In this document: positions 1-7,746 of the stretch, one piece after another
How positions within the stretch are numbered: position 1 is the first letter of the stretch
How the letters are laid out: each line of letters opens with the position of its first letter
Origin: JAUVKA01 sp964465145
GTDB taxonomy: Bacteria > Bacteroidota > Bacteroidia > Bacteroidales > UBA12481
Reading direction: 5' to 3'
DNA length: 64,000 bases
Assembly (NCBI GenBank): GCA_964465145.1
Contig: CAYXJR010000012.1
Span: 1-64,000, forward strand
Translations under genes and position numbers: made by a program
The notes under the pieces: model-generated
Told to the model about the DNA's origin: nothing
The model's database searches: none
Seen by the model: the letters and a program-made list of their open reading frames with translations, nothing else

Positions 1-60
1 AGCTTATTTTTGAAGGTGCATCTTATTCGTAATTATTTGGTCTATTAATTACCGTCCGGG

Positions 61-126
61 TAGAGCGGATCGTTACCTCCCCGCTCCCCCACAGACCCGG
101 ACGAGCGGATTTCCCGCATCCGGTTC
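61..126 (-). ncRNA. Group II intron domains V and VI
   Basis: Read on the minus strand, 126-94 folds as a domain V hairpin: GAACCGGAT pairs across a GCGG-GAAAT-CCGC tip with TCGTCCGGGTC, about 33 nt. It is followed by a second stem with arms GGGAGCGG and CCGCTCTACCC around an A-containing internal segment, consistent with domain VI. Order, size and distance downstream of the maturase stop are as expected for the catalytic 3' end of a bacterial group II intron. Confidence 0.7.
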
Positions 127-132
127 CTCAGG

Positions 133-1443
133 TTATGGATTCGCTGCATAAATTGAATGATAGATTTTGGGTCTGGCTAAAATAAAATTCTGATGAGTAA
201 GCACGTTAAAACGATCCCAGGTCATATTGCTGCGTGATCGTCTTGAAAGCCATTTCTTCCAGTGTCGTGTGACCTGAAGATAGAAAACCCTTATGCTTCT
301 GCTATTCCCGGTTATACCATAATAGTAGTAATGACCACGAAGTTTAGAATTAAGCATCTTGCATTGGTAGGTCATACTCTCATGTCGATTGAGTCTGCAC
401 CAGTTGTTAATCCGGCTTATACTCCGTTGCAATCGGTCTTTGGCCGTCTTTCGCATGACAACCCAGCTCCCTTTTTGGGATTTGCCCCAATAGAACGTAA
501 AGCCCAGAAAGTTAAATGTACTACACTCCCTTGTGACCTTATCGTTACCTTTGGACGGCTTGGAGAAGTTTATCAGTTTGGTTTTCTCCGGATGAAGTTG
601 CAAGCCAAACTTAATAAATCGCTTAGCTAAAACTTTAAATACCCGTTCCGCATCTTCCTTGTTCTCAAAACCCAGAACACTGTCATCAGCAAAACGGACT
701 ATTATTGCTCTGCCTTTTAACAATGGAATAATTTCCTTCGCGAACCATTTATCTAGCACCTCATGCAGATAAATATTACTCAGCAAAGGAGAAATCACCC
801 CGCCTTGTGGGCTGCCTTCATCGCTGTAACTGATTGATCCTCCTTCCAAAACCCCTGCTTTTAACCATTTACCAATTAATCTTGTAATCACTCCATCTCG
901 CACCCTTTGTCTAAGAAACATCCTCAGATATTGATGGCTCATCGTATCAAAGAATTTGCGGATGTCCAGATCGATCACCCAACCAATATTCTGCTGATAG
1001 ATTTGTTTCCACAGGTAATCAACCGCATCATGCTGAGACTTGCCCGGACGAAAACCATACGAGAAAGCAAAAAACTCCTCCTCAAATACAGGTTCCAGTA
1101 CTTGCAATACTGCCCTTTGCAATATGCGATCTTCTACCGTGGGGATACCTATGGGTCGCTGCTCCTTCCCTTTCCCCTTTGGAATGTAAACCCGCTTGAC
1201 CGGTGGCGCAACATAGCTCCCCGATTTCGCTCGTTCGAGTAAATCCTGAAGATTATGTTCAAGATTACCTTTATACATCTCCAAAGTTTGGCCATCAACA
1301 CCCGGACTTGTATCTGACTTAACCCTTTTAAAGGATTCCTCCATCCAGTCCATATCAATATGGTGGTGCAGGGATACCAGAGCTTCATCCCGGTATTTCT
1401 TAGCAATTTCTGCTATTCGATTCTGTTTCGTTAACACATTCAT
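133..1443 (-). CDS. ltrA: Group II intron reverse transcriptase/maturase
   Basis: A 436-residue intron-encoded protein that would assist splicing and retrotransposition of the surrounding intron. Visible blocks: an N-terminal RT0-like segment ending SPGVDG (46-51), the IPKGKGKEQRPIGIPT block (87-102), YGFRPG (129-134), DLDIRKFFDT (158-167), SPQGGVISPLLSN (211-223) and the catalytic FADD (251-254), where most group II enzymes have YADD. Residues about 345-425 look like the group II maturase domain X (LNSKLRGHYYYYG and the following basic stretch). No HNH endonuclease domain follows, so target-primed insertion would have to be endonuclease-independent. The frame is intact from ATG to stop. Confidence 0.93.
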   Translation of the reverse strand: MNVLTKQNRIAEIAKKYRDEALVSLHHHIDMDWMEESFKRVKSDTSPGVDGQTLEMYKGNLEHNLQDLLERAKSGSYVAPPVKRVYIPKGKGKEQRPIGIPTVEDRILQRAVLQVLEPVFEEEFFAFSYGFRPGKSQHDAVDYLWKQIYQQNIGWVIDLDIRKFFDTMSHQYLRMFLRQRVRDGVITRLIGKWLKAGVLEGGSISYSDEGSPQGGVISPLLSNIYLHEVLDKWFAKEIIPLLKGRAIIVRFADDSVLGFENKEDAERVFKVLAKRFIKFGLQLHPEKTKLINFSKPSKGNDKVTRECSTFNFLGFTFYWGKSQKGSWVVMRKTAKDRLQRSISRINNWCRLNRHESMTYQCKMLNSKLRGHYYYYGITGNSRSIRVFYLQVTRHWKKWLSRRSRSNMTWDRFNVLTHQNFILARPKIYHSIYAANP

Positions 1444-2101
1444 TTGTTCCAGTGTACATTTTATTGTTTCTCAAAATCGATTCCATAACCCGACGCTCTC
1501 CCTTCCTTAATCACCGGCTCCTTTGGGCGAGTTCACCGGCTTTCAAACAGTACTATGAAGGCGCTAAGACTGCCTCTGCCCTTTTCCTAACTTCGCTCTT
1601 CGCTCGTATCGGATACCCTGACGTGTCTCATTGTTTCGCTTATACCGAAGGTGAGACGCCTCCGACACACCCGGGCATTGGTCGACCAGTTGCCCTATTC
1701 CTGGTTTCTTTTCGTCAGGGAAACAGGAGGCTCTCCCATGTTCCCGTGAAACCCTTTATACATTTGTCCTGCTCTCCGACCCCGGACGGACCTTGGCACT
1801 CACCTTTATCGTGTTTTTAGGTTCTGCTCCCGCATTTTCAACAACGAAAGCTCCATCGTCAATCACACTTACGAGGCTCAATCACACGGCTTTTGTATTC
1901 GCTGTCTACGCTTCGTGCCAGCATCTCTGCAGACTACGCAAGACTCGCTTCCGGCTGATGGCTAATCTTTACCAGTCAGGATTATTAACCTAATGGGTTT
2001 CTACGAAAGGTTTCAAAGAACAACATTATCCCCCTTTCACGGGCTTCGCATGGCGCAATGAAAATCTATGTTAATTCAAAACATCATGGAATCGAAAATT
2101 T

Positions 2102-2240
2102 ATGAAATCAAAAAAAAAGGAGTATCTCACTCCTTTCATTCTCTGAAATGGGAAAAGTCTATGCCGGTGACGGCGACACAGTTAACCCACCCCCACCGCC
2201 TCCTCCTCCAGATCCACCACCAGGATCAGGTAATGGATAG
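2102..2240 (+). pseudogene. Small proline-rich peptide gene with frameshift
   Basis: From ATG 2102 the frame reads MKSKKKEYLTPFIL and stops at 2144-2146. One base later, the frame entered through GAA 2145 continues as EMGKVYAGDGDTVN, then eight prolines, DPPPGSGNG and a stop at 2240. Removing one T near 2142-2144 joins them into a peptide of about 45 residues that starts K-rich, contains a YLTPFILE-type segment and ends in a Pro/Gly tail. That layout resembles the many short Bacteroidota peptides beginning MKKxYxTP. The overlapping frame from ATG 2086 is also open but reads less like protein. The split may be decay or a sequencing error. A strong terminator follows directly. Confidence 0.4.
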
Positions 2241-2255
2241 AAGCTGTCTTATTGA

Positions 2256-2300
2256 TCCAATCCCACCTTGACAATTCTTTACAAGGTGGGATTGGACTTT
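2256..2300 (+). terminator. Rho-independent terminator after small peptide
   Basis: Perfect 15-bp inverted repeat, TCCAATCCCACCTTG (2256-2270) and CAAGGTGGGATTGGA (2282-2296), with an 11-nt loop, followed by CTTTT. It lies 16 bp after the stop of the small proline-rich peptide and before the sigma factor gene, so it closes the peptide transcript. Confidence 0.8.
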
Positions 2301-2341
2301 TGCAGAATTTATGCTACTTTTAGGATGACCAACACATCAAA

Positions 2342-2963
2342 ATGTCATTTCAATACAGCAGGAAGGTAAATCCTCTTGAGCTGATCAGGTCGGGCGATAA
2401 AGAAGCTCTGGACTTGGTCCCCCCCCCTTAGTGATTTCATAATCAAGCAATTAAAATATCGAGGATGTTATTCCATGGAATTACGGGACACTATATTCGA
2501 TGACACGATTTGTGACCTAATCAGAAAGAAAGGCACTCTACCCGAATTGAATGATCCCCTTCCTTACTTAATTGGGATGGCGAAAAACATAATAAAAAGA
2601 TATATTGATAAAGACAAAGATGAATACTGGCTCATAGAATCATTCCAGGAATATCCTGACCTCAACACCAATTCAGAGGAGGAACAAGAAGGTTTGAAGA
2701 AATGCATGGAATCAATAAAAACATTAAGTAAACAGCTGCCAAAAGCTCAAAGGGAAATAATTGAAGACTATTGGCTGAAAGGGAAAACACCCTCAGAAAT
2801 TTGCAAGGAAAGAAATTATAACTCAGATGAAACCTTTTCATCAGTGAAATCTCAGGCCTTGAATGCATTACGGAAAATAATCTGGGAATGTGACAATCAC
2901 CATGAGCTTAAATACTGGTTGAGAAGAATGGAAAAAAACAACAATAATGACAACAAAAAATAA
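2342..2963 (+). CDS. ECF-type sigma factor, frameshifted at a C tract
   Basis: Probable ECF sigma-70 family factor. The intact frame on its own is 2475-2963 (162 aa), but the N-terminal half of region 2 lies upstream in another frame: ATG 2342 gives MSFQYSRKVNPLELIRSGDKEALDLV and stops at 2429-2431, just after nine C residues (2419-2427). With eight Cs the frames fuse into about 206 residues: LIRSGDKEALD, then SDFIIKQLKYRGCYSMEL, as in other ECF region 2 sequences. Region 4 is seen in ISLMK-opposite coding as LPKAQREIIEDYWLKGKTPSEIC with a helix-turn-helix-like SSVKSQALNALRK. The 3' end overlaps the TPR protein gene by 17 bp, so the two are probably co-translated. The gene may be phase-variable, decayed or mis-sequenced. 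Confidence 0.7.
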
Positions 2964-3603
2964 CACCGGACCACTTGAAGAACTTCTGGACAGAATTTCT
3001 GAAAAAGAGTTGGATTCACGCCGACAGGAAAAATACGACAGGCTTGTAGCAGCTGCACGGCGAAAAAAACGTCTAAAGAAAAGATGGTTAAGTGGAATAG
3101 CCGCTGTAACGGTTGCAGCTTGTTTAACAATCATAATAATCACAACCTCTACTTTAGGCAAGCCAGACAGCAGTGAATTATATAAATCCTTTTATTCCCC
3201 GCATCATTTCCCGGTTGAATACCGAGGGACGGATTCACTAAATTCAAACTTTCTCGAAGCTATAAGGCTGCACAGCGAGGGTAAAGTCGACCAGGCTGAA
3301 AAAAGCTTGCAAATTATTTTGGTTGAGGATATAAATAATCCTGACTATATGCTCCTAATGTCCCAGATTCTGATGCAGCAGGAGAAATATGATTCATCAA
3401 TCGCTTATCTGAAACGGGTTATTGAATCCGGCGGATCATACGAAAGGACAGGGCTATGGTATTTGGCCTTATCCTATCTGGCAATGGAGGATTATGACAA
3501 ATGCTCTGAGGCTCTGGATTCGCTTATCGACCTAAGGGACTCCGGGTTTTCAAAACAAGCTATGAAGTTGAGGCGGAAGGTTAAGAAAGTGAATCGCAAA
3601 TAG
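2947..3603 (+). CDS. Single-pass membrane protein with TPR repeats
   Basis: A 218-residue protein. Residues 1-43 are charged and probably cytoplasmic, 47-69 form one hydrophobic helix (SGIAAVTVAACLTIIIITTS), and 100-210 contain TPR-like helix pairs (GKVDQAEKSLQIIL, YDSSIAYLKRVIESGG, WYLALSYLAMEDYDKCSEAL). It overlaps the ECF sigma gene by 17 bp. In Bacteroidota an ECF factor is often followed by a membrane partner that controls it; a role as an anti-sigma-like regulator is inferred from position and topology only, since no FecR or zinc anti-sigma motif is visible. The periplasmic TPR part would be the sensing or protein-binding region. Confidence 0.75.
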   Translation: MTTKNNTGPLEELLDRISEKELDSRRQEKYDRLVAAARRKKRLKKRWLSGIAAVTVAACLTIIIITTSTLGKPDSSELYKSFYSPHHFPVEYRGTDSLNSNFLEAIRLHSEGKVDQAEKSLQIILVEDINNPDYMLLMSQILMQQEKYDSSIAYLKRVIESGGSYERTGLWYLALSYLAMEDYDKCSEALDSLIDLRDSGFSKQAMKLRRKVKKVNRK

Positions 3604-3622
3604 TTGGATGCCAAAAACAAAT

Positions 3623-3664
3623 AATCTAAATATGGCAAATAACCTTCCTGCGCTTATTTAGATT
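3623..3664. terminator. Weak inverted repeat between convergent genes
   Basis: Arms AATCTAAATA (3623-3632) and TATTTAGATT (3655-3664) are fully complementary but separated by 22 nt and AT-rich. The position between the convergent TPR gene and thioredoxin-like gene would suit a bidirectional terminator; there is no clear T-run on either side, so support is weak. Confidence 0.25.
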
Positions 3665-3675
3665 TGTCAACGCTA

Positions 3676-4299
3676 CTATTGTTGTAGCAGTTTACTGGTC
3701 ATTAGTTTTAGATATAATTTTGTAACATTACTTTGATACGGATCTATAATAAACGGATCATACATGACACCAGTCATGTCAAGCACAAAAAAATACGGTG
3801 TTTGATTCTCGAGAGAAATATTCAATCCACCTTTGTTAACCTGATAAATAGAGTATGAAATATTATTAGCTCGACCAAAGACTATAACATCACGAGGAAC
3901 AGTTTTATCAGTTAAGATCGCAACTTGATCATTCGCCAACAACTTACAGTGATCAGCCAAAAACCTCAAAGTACTGTCAACGCATGGTGGACAATCAGTT
4001 TCAAGCAATCGAAGAATTAACAAAGGTCCCTTTTCTGCAATATTACCAACAGATATATTTCTACGCTTTTCGAATGAGAAAACTGAATCATCTTCGGGAA
4101 ATCTGTACCTATTATAAGAATAAATTGGCAGAATTTTCTTTTCAACAATCTCATTTAAGGGGTCGCCTTTACTTTCTGAAACCAATTGATAATAATCTCT
4201 ACTTCTAATTAACTTATTGTATTGGATTTTTAATCCTACGCAAACAATACATACTGCAATAAAAACAAATGGTACTAAGAATTTAGAAATATGTTTCAT
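3676..4299 (-). CDS. Thioredoxin-like protein with CPPC motif (cassette A)
   Basis: A 207-residue protein with an N-terminal membrane anchor (residues 7-24) and a redoxin-type domain whose active site is LLETDCPPCVDS (Cys103, Cys106). The later segment QTPYFFVLDMTGVMYDP corresponds to the thioredoxin-fold strand carrying the cis-Pro. It would act in the periplasm as a thiol-disulfide reductase or oxidase. Its ATG overlaps the propeller stop as ATGA (4299-4296), so translation is coupled. The CxxC falls at the same residue numbers as in the cassette B homologue, although the sequences have diverged. The natural substrate is not known; the ten-Cys peptide at the head of the cassette is the obvious candidate. 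Confidence 0.8.
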   Translation of the reverse strand: MKHISKFLVPFVFIAVCIVCVGLKIQYNKLIRSRDYYQLVSESKGDPLNEIVEKKILPIYSYNRYRFPEDDSVFSFEKRRNISVGNIAEKGPLLILRLLETDCPPCVDSTLRFLADHCKLLANDQVAILTDKTVPRDVIVFGRANNISYSIYQVNKGGLNISLENQTPYFFVLDMTGVMYDPFIIDPYQSNVTKLYLKLMTSKLLQQ

Positions 4300-5459
4300 T
4301 TTAATTTAACTATTTGTAGGATCGGATTGTCATTAATACTTGACGATTCAATTATGTTTAGTAGGTGATTGTTCCCTTCTGGTGATTTGATTTTTTTTGG
4401 GGGATTAATGCCTAATCTTTTATACTCCAGGAGGTCAGCCACCTCATATGCACAACAAACTGCATTTTCCGAAACTTTAAATTCAAATGAAAACGGAGGA
4501 CCTCCAGTAATATCATTTTCAATGCCCCAACTCCTAGATTCCTTCTTGAAGGAACTGCAATAGGTTACCCCTGAACCAGGATAATAAAAATACTTTTTTA
4601 CTCCGGGAGGATTATTAATAAAAACTGTCAGGTAAATAAAATTAGCAAACTCTGTCAAACTCTGCAATATCAAATATTTTTTGAACTCCCTATTGAGTGT
4701 CTTTATATCGTAAAAGAATTCCTCTGGCATTTTGAATTTCCCAAATTCAATTTCAAAATGCTTTCTATAGGTTTTTCCATCAAATTCAAAAACAGCATCA
4801 AAAGGCTTTTCCCAATATCTCAAATTTTGCCCAAAGTTATAAACAGTGGCCATGTGCTCCAAGGCATTGCGTTTCACTTTATATTTATGAAATACACCTT
4901 TATTAGTACCCTTCCTGTCTATCACTTCTATTAAATAATTATTGCTTAATGGTGTAAGTGATGAGGAAGTGTAAGCAACAATGTTGTCATTAATGAACCC
5001 AATATTTGTAAATGCACGATCTAGTTTAATTTCCTCTATCAATGTTCCATCCAAAGCAAATCTCAATATACTGTGCCTTGATGCGCAATTAATAAGAACT
5101 TGCTTTAATTTACGATCGATTACAAATCCATACAATAAATTAATATACTCCCCAGGTCCCTTGCCAACAAATCCAATGTTATTTTTAAATTCACCTTTGT
5201 CGTTAAAGACAAAAATTCTATTTGATGTACGATCAGAAATCACAATCATATCATCAATTTGTGCAACTTGTGAGATTCTTCCAATTAGACAATTTTCTTG
5301 AGTGGCAAGCTTTATGTATGATACTGTATCAGCAAATAAGCTAAGAACTGGCTCTTCCTTACATTGAATAATTTCGACTATATCAATACTGATAGGATCC
5401 TGACAAGGGGATTGAATCCACCAAACACAAAGTAATAGAATTGCATAAAGATTTTTCAT
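4296..5459 (-). CDS. 6-bladed beta-propeller protein (cassette A)
   Basis: A 387-residue exported protein of the 6-bladed beta-propeller family (NHL-like, DUF5128-type). The start at 5459 (MKNLYAILLLCVWW) is preferred over the longer frame from 5495 because it begins directly with a signal peptide and leaves the 5472-5497 hairpin untranslated. Repeated blade motifs are visible: DDMIVISDRTSNRIFVFNDKGEF followed by the family hallmark GFVGKGPGEY (99-105), then IDRKLKQVLINCA and FALDGTLIEEI. There is no good lipobox, so it is probably periplasmic. It lies 52 bp downstream of the Cys-rich peptide gene and overlaps the thioredoxin-like gene. The function of the family is not established. Confidence 0.8.
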   Translation of the reverse strand: MKNLYAILLLCVWWIQSPCQDPISIDIVEIIQCKEEPVLSLFADTVSYIKLATQENCLIGRISQVAQIDDMIVISDRTSNRIFVFNDKGEFKNNIGFVGKGPGEYINLLYGFVIDRKLKQVLINCASRHSILRFALDGTLIEEIKLDRAFTNIGFINDNIVAYTSSSLTPLSNNYLIEVIDRKGTNKGVFHKYKVKRNALEHMATVYNFGQNLRYWEKPFDAVFEFDGKTYRKHFEIEFGKFKMPEEFFYDIKTLNREFKKYLILQSLTEFANFIYLTVFINNPPGVKKYFYYPGSGVTYCSSFKKESRSWGIENDITGGPPFSFEFKVSENAVCCAYEVADLLEYKRLGINPPKKIKSPEGNNHLLNIIESSSINDNPILQIVKLK

Positions 5460-5471
5460 GTTAAAATGTTT

Positions 5472-5497
5472 AAATGGGGGCCCCAGAGCCCCCATTT
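5472..5497 (-). terminator. Intra-cassette hairpin between peptide and propeller genes
   Basis: Arms AAATGGGGGC (5472-5481) and GCCCCCATTT (5488-5497) form a 10-bp GC-rich stem with a six-base loop, 15 bp after the peptide stop (5512) and before the propeller start (5459). On the minus strand it is followed by AAACATTTTAAC, only a weak U-run, so partial termination or protection of the upstream mRNA end is more likely than full termination. Confidence 0.6.
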
Positions 5498-5511
5498 GTA
5501 CTTAGGACGAA

Positions 5512-5796
5512 TCATTCAGGCAAGAAATAGGGGATTTCTGAGCAAGCTGGATTTTCAAGGTCACAATTATCAATACTGCATGTGCCTTCAAAATAAACGT
5601 TGCAAGCCGAAAGAAATTCAAATGGGATATCATTATAACAACAAACCCATCGACAACAGGGAGACCAAGGACATCCTACAGCCAAAACTTCAAAGCATTC
5701 AGTTTGCGCAGGAACTGGTGGTTCAACAAAGGAATAGGATGAGAGTGCAAAGGATAAAGTTCCAATTCCAATAGCAAGTATTAAAAGATTTTTCAT
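5512..5796 (-). CDS. Secreted Cys-rich small peptide (cassette A)
   Basis: A 94-residue precursor. Residues 1-22 form a signal peptide (MKNLLILAIGIGTLSFALSS, cleavage near SYS-FV). The mature part has ten Cys residues, including the pairs PCC and VCC, and is otherwise acidic and aromatic. It recalls the NVEALA-type small exported proteins of Bacteroidales in size, signal and position next to propeller genes, but the NVEALA motif itself is not present. Ten Cys could make five disulfides, which fits a CPPC thioredoxin-like protein in the same operon. It is the first gene of its cassette. The function is unknown. Confidence 0.7.
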   Translation of the reverse strand: MKNLLILAIGIGTLSFALSSYSFVEPPVPAQTECFEVLAVGCPWSPCCRWVCCYNDIPFEFLSACNVYFEGTCSIDNCDLENPACSEIPYFLPE

Positions 5797-5821
5797 TATC
5801 TATTTAATTTTTTGTTAATTT

Positions 5822-5977
5822 TTGTGTCTATTTGAATCCATATGGAACAAGGAGAATTATGCTCGATGTTCTCAGTATGATAATTATGACAATCTGATCA
5901 GACTTTTAAGAACTCGGAACCATAATTGTTGCCAGAATTTATTGCCTTCCGAATTGCAAGAAAAGATTCTGGCCTAG
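5822..5977 (+). pseudogene. Possible remnant of an unrecognised gene
   Basis: A 51-codon open frame from TTG 5822 to TAG 5977 reads like ordinary protein near its end (YDNYDNLIRLLRTRN, then LLPSELQEKILA) but has no convincing start or ribosome-binding site and matches no family I recognise. It may be the 3' end of a deleted gene. Apart from this, the repeat at 6075-6193 and the 7-bp repeats at 6256-6283, nothing is seen in the 5797-6368 gap. Confidence 0.25.
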
Positions 5978-6074
5978 TTAAAGAAACTTGGTTTGTCTTT
6001 TCATATGATAATAAGGTTTCTTAATAGTTATTCACTTTTAATGTTAAATTACAATTTTTCTGGTGTACTATTTG

Positions 6075-6193
6075 TATACCAGTTCCCAATCCAAAATATT
6101 AATGGATTTTGAAAGTTTTTTTCAACACAATTTATAAGCTGCTGATAATGTGGGGAATAAAAAAAGGCTTGTGGCTTATGGCTTGAGGCTTGA
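6075..6193 (+). repeat. Intergenic direct repeat, copy 1 (with 7-bp tail)
   Basis: First of four related elements, all in the same orientation. It begins TATACCAGTTCCCAAT, then has a core with ATTAATGGATT, a T-run flanked by GAAA and TTTC (6111-6123), CAATTTATAAGCTGCTGATA and an A-run. It ends with four 7-bp units GGCTTGT, GGCTTAT, GGCTTGA, GGCTTGA at 6166-6193. It separates cassette A from cassette B. Confidence 0.85.
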
Positions 6194-6255
6194 GTACAAG
6201 GATAAGGTCAAGTTTTGAGGCTAAGTAGTATTTAAATAGGAGACTGCCTACTGGG

Positions 6256-6283
6256 GACTGAGGACTGAAGACTGAAGACTCAA
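6256..6283 (+). repeat. Heptanucleotide tandem repeat, GACTGAA type
   Basis: Four 7-bp units, GACTGAG, GACTGAA, GACTGAA, GACTCAA, preceded by ACTGCCTACTG (6243-6253). The same ACTGCCTACTG string plus GACTGAA units recurs at 10144-10166, after repeat copy 2, so it belongs to the same composite intergenic element. Confidence 0.75.
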
Positions 6284-6368
6284 TTTCGCCATCTTCTAAT
6301 TACAATTATTATGACATTTAATGATTTCATTAACAATAGACTCCAATTGAATTGAAAATCTTTAAAAG

Positions 6369-7721
6369 CTATTCTCCAAAAGGCAAATCGTAAGAATAAA
6401 AGTTTGAAAAGCCGTTATTAAGTGCCATTCTATGAATAAAATAGCATTTAGTATTGGCTATTAGTATTTTATCTGGAAAAGAAAGGCCGGGTACATGATA
6501 GGGGGCACTCAATTGCCAGGTTACCGGATTAACTTGGGAAATCGTTATGATCCCTCTTTCCAGCCAAACCCAATAAACTTCTTTTGTAACTGGATCCTGC
6601 ATGAGGTCCAAAAGATCATTACCGTAAAGTTGTTCATAGCTATACTCTTCCTTTTGATCCCTTTCCAAATCAAAATAATGGATAAAGGGCTTCCTGTCAG
6701 TTGAAAATATGATACCCTTGTCATAAAGGTAAACACTGGTTTTAATTGGTGACCTTGCCATTCTATCCATTACAGCACCAGTAAAAGCATCGGATGGATC
6801 GAAGGTTAAATTCTCTCTGGGGTCCATACCATGGGCTATCAATGTATCAATATCTGCTAGCCACCACCTGCCACCAACACTTGGGATCGGTGGATGCTCA
6901 TATTTTCTTGCTTCTGGAGCGTCAGCAAAACTTATCCCATTGAACAGACTTATTATTGTATCCACCTCAAATGTTGTTGTGTCTACGGCAATATAGTCGT
7001 GACAGTTACTTTCTCCTGACCTTTCCTTAAATATTGCAGAATTCCCCACAAAAAGTTCAAGCTTTTTCAAATCATGGCTTACATTCTTATTCTCGAAAGA
7101 ATACAGAGGAATAATTGATTTTTCCAGAACAAATAATTGTGCCATCACCGTCTTATTAATGGCATGTACATTACCATAGGCATCAAGAAACAGCTCATCT
7201 ACCTTGCCCTCAACTGGTGATTCAGACCGCGCCAGAACTTTTCCTCTCAAATCAATTATTGCTATTTCCTGTTTAAAAACGTTCTTGTCGGCATATCCTA
7301 AAACCCAGAATCTATCTCTTTGAAAAACAAAATCAGTAACATAAAAATTCTCTTTACTGAAGAATTTCTTCAATCTGCCTGCTTCTATTTGTACTTCATT
7401 TATTCTTATAGTAAGTGGGGATAAATAGATATTTATTGAGCCCTTATTTGCCTGGTCAATTCGAACTATTGTATCCTGATAACTCACATGAGAGATTGAT
7501 AAAACCAGAGGATATTCTTTTACCGTTATACTAATACTACCATTAATATCAGCAACGTGAAAACTCTTGTGAGCCTGTTCAATAACATGACAGTAGGGAA
7601 TTGGCTTTTGGGTCTTCTGATCCAGAATTTGAACCATTTGGCTTGTTTGTCCGATGCTCACGTAACAAAATTCAACCAGTATTACTAGTGAAATAGATAG
7701 ATGACGGATAATAGAATTCAT
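6369..7721 (-). CDS. Carboxypeptidase-regulatory-like domain plus propeller-like protein (cassette B)
   Basis: A 450-residue exported protein. Residues 1-24 are a signal peptide ending SIGQ. Residues about 27-105 form a CarboxypepD_reg-like beta-sandwich (QILDQKTQKPIPYCHVIE, DINGSISITV, LSISHVSYQDTIVRI, INIYLSPLTI, INEVQIEAG), the domain best known from the N termini of TonB-dependent receptors. The rest has repeated beta-strand segments of a propeller kind (FVFQRDRFWVLGYADK, LFLDAYGNVHAINK, VYLYDKGIIFSTDRKP) without the GPGEY hallmark. It is the last gene of cassette B, 25 bp after the thioredoxin-like gene. A surface- or periplasm-exposed binding role is plausible; no catalytic motif is seen. 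Confidence 0.7.
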   Translation of the reverse strand: MNSIIRHLSISLVILVEFCYVSIGQTSQMVQILDQKTQKPIPYCHVIEQAHKSFHVADINGSISITVKEYPLVLSISHVSYQDTIVRIDQANKGSINIYLSPLTIRINEVQIEAGRLKKFFSKENFYVTDFVFQRDRFWVLGYADKNVFKQEIAIIDLRGKVLARSESPVEGKVDELFLDAYGNVHAINKTVMAQLFVLEKSIIPLYSFENKNVSHDLKKLELFVGNSAIFKERSGESNCHDYIAVDTTTFEVDTIISLFNGISFADAPEARKYEHPPIPSVGGRWWLADIDTLIAHGMDPRENLTFDPSDAFTGAVMDRMARSPIKTSVYLYDKGIIFSTDRKPFIHYFDLERDQKEEYSYEQLYGNDLLDLMQDPVTKEVYWVWLERGIITISQVNPVTWQLSAPYHVPGLSFPDKILIANTKCYFIHRMALNNGFSNFYSYDLPFGE

Positions 7722-7746
7722 AAGAATAATTTTCAGATTATACTTC

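Larger units (their letters stand above)
54..2059 (-). mobile_element. Group II intron (RNA plus maturase)
   Basis: The minus strand carries a ribozyme-type layout: about 600 nt of non-coding RNA (2059 down to 1444, domains I-III and part of IV), a reverse transcriptase/maturase gene, then domain V- and VI-like hairpins at the 3' end. The 5' end is placed near 2059 because the minus strand there reads TTGCGCC, close to but not identical with the usual GUGCG start. The 3' end is placed near 54, after a CTACCCGGAC segment. Both ends are estimates to within several bases. Plus-strand open frames inside 1452-1993 are shadows. The element sits in non-coding DNA about 43 bp upstream of a small peptide gene. 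Confidence 0.8.

Noticed and set aside
262..630. Plus-strand open frames across the intron (also 907-1242, 1452-1820, 1793-1993)
   Set aside because: They are antisense to the reverse transcriptase or lie in the structured intron RNA, with no motif of their own.
1744..1760. parS-like string TGTTCCCGTGAAACC in the intron region
   Set aside because: It is one base short of the palindrome and lies in the intron RNA, far from parAB; likely chance.
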